Assembly: GCA_036897445.1 (NCBI GenBank)
Contig: JAYMTL010000003.1
Coordinates: 149,001 to 213,000 of the forward strand
Reading direction: 5' to 3'
From: Pelargonium tetragonum
Lineage: Eukaryota; Streptophyta; Magnoliopsida; Geraniales; Geraniaceae
DNA length: 64,000 nucleotides
The notes beneath the pieces are model-generated. The model was not told the origin of the DNA, made no database searches, and saw only the letters and a program-made list of their open reading frames with translations. The position numbers and the translations under genes were made by a program. Shown here piece after piece: positions 61,105 through 64,000 of this stretch. Position 1 is the stretch's first letter, and every line of letters begins with the position of its first letter.

Positions 61105-64000
61105 GCTTCTAAGCACGGACTAAGGATAATCTTGTATGCTGTAGTTATTACTAGAGGAGGATAGAACCTTTGTAAGATTGATAACACATGACCCAGATTT
61201 CTTCGATTCTATTGACTTGCTACTTGACTTTGAATTCTTAGATTTATATGATTTCTTATTTTATTGAAATTAATGAGTTTCCCTTAATAACTAGTAACTA
61301 GCTAAAAAGCTTTACCAGATCTACCCAGGTATTTGCCTTAAAGGACTCAAGACTAGCTAATTCTACACCTTGAAAAATCCAACTTAGAGTTCTCTTGCCT
61401 GCTTCAGGAATTTGAAACAAAAGAACAAGTAAGGACCTATAACACGGCTCCTACTCACAACTTCCCTATATTATATTACTATATTACAGCCCCGGATGCT
61501 ATAAGAAAGCAGACCTATAAGCCAAAAAGTCTCAAATTCTCTGCTTGCTTGAGAGCTTCTTAAGGATATTCTCCTAAAAAGTGGATTGAACAGCCCGCTA
61601 CCTAGCAAAGATGGCTTATATCCAGTAAAAACCTTTACTCAAAAGTAAGGTAACCTCGGCAAGACCAGCCTTACCAATTACAAATTCGTTTGGTACTCCT
61701 TAAAATTAGACAGGAACCCCGGTAATAGAAAGGGCTTCTTTATAAATAAAGCCGAAATGCAAATAGTAACATATTTGACAGGAATTCTCTCTAGTAGATC
61801 TAGTAGAATAGTTTAACCTAAGGATCGCTAAAAGGGCGCTTATAAGTCTTTTGTCAATGTACATGTCATAATATTCCGCTTCTTTTTTTAAGTCTTCCTA
61901 TCCTATTTTAGTATTTCAAGGTGTAGTGAAATAAAGAGATTTAAACTTATGGATTCTATATAAGGAATATCTTTCTTTTTCATTTTAGAAACTTCTTAAG
62001 GATGGATTCTGTGAATAAGAGCCTCAAAAATCTAGGATAAACTATTAATCATCAATGCAGCTAGATTCAAATAAGTAAATCTTACAAAGAGTATCCTTGG
62101 GCTTTGATCTAATAAGTATAGCCTTGCCGGGACAAGAACTACTTACCTATTTTTCTATGGTACTAAGGAGTCCCCGGTTCTAGTATTAAGTATATTCTAT
62201 GGGATAAAGATTTCCTATAAAAGCATTACTATGTTTCATTTAATCGGTATCTAGTCAAAGTCAAATTTAGCCTTAATTCCAAGATATAGATCCGGCCCTA
62301 AGTTAATGTTACTAAAATTTCCTGAGTTCGAGAGCTAGAGCAAATTGAGATTCTAAGAGCCCCCTCCTTATTCCTTAGAAAGCTAAAGTCTATTTATAAC
62401 ACAGGATCTAGTGGAAGTTTATATTCTGTACAACACAGGAAGTCCTTAATAGGGGTACCCGAGGACTCTTCTACTAATAAGATGAATTTACAAGCCGAGA
62501 ATAGAAATATCTTTGCCGGGAAAGCGGCGCTCACTAAAAAGAAAAAGGGAAGTTTACCTTAATGGCTGGGAATTAAATGTAGTGTAGTAAAGAAATGACA
62601 CATAGGTATTTAGATTCAGCAAGAGTTTTTTCTTTTACATTCAAGGATTAGTCTTGCTCTGGTTTCGAAATCCAGTAAATGCTCCTATAGGTAGGAGCCC
62701 CTCTAGTCTTTTTATGTTTTATGTAAGGTTGCAAAACCTATAAGGTGGTATAGAGTTTTCCAAAGTCCGATCTTCCAATAGCAAATTCCCGACCTTAAAA
62801 ATAGATTAACGCAAAGTCATCTTTTTCTTTGGTAAAAAGCATGCCCTTTTTGTAACATTTTCCCACTCAAAAAGCACTCGCCGGGAAATAGAAACCATCC
62901 CATGAATCGACAAGCCCTCCGTTGGCTAAAGGAGAAAAAACTTTTAATGAAGACATTCGCTACAGAATCCCTACCCGCTCCTATAAAAAACTTATTACAC
63001 TGTAGGTTAAGAGGCTCCCCCAGTGAGTGATTTAACACCAAACTTTACAAAAAGGGACTTAAGTATGCATCGTAAACACGTCCAATAGGAAGCATTTACA
63101 AACTAGCGAGTGCTTTCGTGTTCCCAGGGTTCCCACTATAAAATTAGTACAGTCCTGGATGTAGTATACTTCTGCAAATTAAGTAAAATGTGATTTGTAA
63201 GGTATGCATCACTCAATTCGAATAAAGGAGATCCCTTGTAAATGTAAAAGCGACCCTATAACAAGATTAAGAAAGATATTTATGAGACCCTAGACATCCC
63301 AGTAAAGATATAAAAAGGAGTTCCTTAGTTAACTGCCCCGAAAGCTAGTCATAACAAAGTTTGACTTAAAAAGCAATCCAAGTCTCTCGGGTATCCTATA
63401 AGTTTCCCCTTTTTTAGGTGTTTACCTAACTGCACACGACTAAGGATCCTACTAAAGAAATTTTTGATTCACCTATCTGCTATTGTGTAGTGCATTCCCA
63501 TAAATGTTGGTACCCATTTTGTGATCTAAACTATTTTCTACTTTTGGACCCTGCCGTTTTACATTTAATATTAAGATCATTTTCTTCTTTCTTTTGTTAA
63601 GCCTCATTATTCTGAGTATTCTAATAAATAGGTAAAGTCTTGCTCTGCTATATATATAACTCCAGAAGGGCTCTCGAGGTAATAAAAAATAAGTATTAAG
63701 GGTAGCTTTTTCTTGATTGAAAATATAGGATTTCTTAATACTAATACTACGTAATTTTAGGAGTATCGCTGTCAAACGTAAATAAAGATGGATCCGTTAC
63801 TTTGTAGCCTATAGGGGTTTTTAAAGACTATCGGCTGTATAAAGATAAAGAGCAAGGAAAAGAGGAAAGGCAAAAGCATGATTTTAATAACACTTGGCTA
63901 ATACTGGATAAACTGGATTATGATCCTTTAATTTATGCAACTATTATACAAATTTGAACTAACTACCCCGAGGTAAACCCTTTAAGATTCATATACTCGA
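61105..64000. other. Gene-empty decayed AT-rich sequence
   Basis: No gene could be supported in the last 2.9 kb. A 100-codon minus-strand frame (63473-63775) is basic and hydrophobic by turns with no recognisable motif, and a 74-codon frame (62817-63041, minus) is equally uninformative. Both are within chance length at this composition. Confidence 0.6.

Noticed and set aside
63473-63775. 100-codon minus-strand open frame
   Set aside because: Composition is irregular, no motif is visible and the length is within chance.
1-64000. CRISPR array, telomere repeat array or satellite
   Set aside because: No regularly spaced direct repeats and no TTAGGG-type array were seen; the only exact tandem repeat longer than a microsatellite is the two-unit 28-bp duplication.
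1-64000. Organelle genome (plant, algal or fungal)
   Set aside because: No rRNA, intact tRNA or organelle protein gene appears in 64 kb, and the CpA/TpG deficit with TpA excess fits RIP better. It remains a weaker alternative because of the tRNA-like relics.

Overview
No intact gene is visible in this 64 kb window. It is about one-third G+C (34% over six lines I counted by hand). No open frame on either strand is longer than 104 codons, about what chance gives at this composition. None of the frames of 60-104 codons shows a domain, signal or motif I recognise. I found no rRNA, CRISPR array, intact tRNA or intact mobile element.

The texture is unusual. TpA outnumbers ApT, CpA and TpG are scarce against ApC and GpT, and CpG is not depleted. 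What is left reads as purine runs passing into pyrimidine runs, with TA at most pyrimidine-to-purine steps. This is what repeat-induced point mutation (RIP: C to T, mainly at CpA, on both strands) leaves behind. Recognisable homologous pairs inside the window differ almost only by transitions. The best reading is a gene-empty, AT-rich, RIP-like compartment of a filamentous ascomycete (AT isochore, pericentromere or subtelomere). The species cannot be named. A very large, gene-poor organelle genome is the main alternative, and a few tRNA-like relics would fit it.

Layout: about 80-90% of the window is featureless decayed sequence. Set into it are some fifteen stretches of 100-1000 bp with a different texture (fewer G/C runs, more TA), which I treat as one family of very old dispersed repeat relics, 'family A'. 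On the minus strand they lie near 2.0, 4.0, 5.7, 19.7, 21.2, 22.8, 28.0, 54.4, 58.2 and 60.6 kb; on the plus strand near 7.3, 10.9, 38.1, 48.0, 49.2, 57.3 and 58.4 kb. Several share words of 9-31 bases and a short basic peptide word (LAHK-like). The parent element cannot be named.

Smaller structures: a perfect 28-bp tandem duplication (23.34 kb), a three-tier nested hairpin (31.45 kb), several near-perfect palindromes (2.7, 21.0, 33.8, 48.9 kb), a tRNA-Lys-like relic closed by an extended inverted repeat (46.9 kb) and two weaker tRNA-like relics (22.4 and 29.1 kb). No genes work together here, and I found no new biological system.
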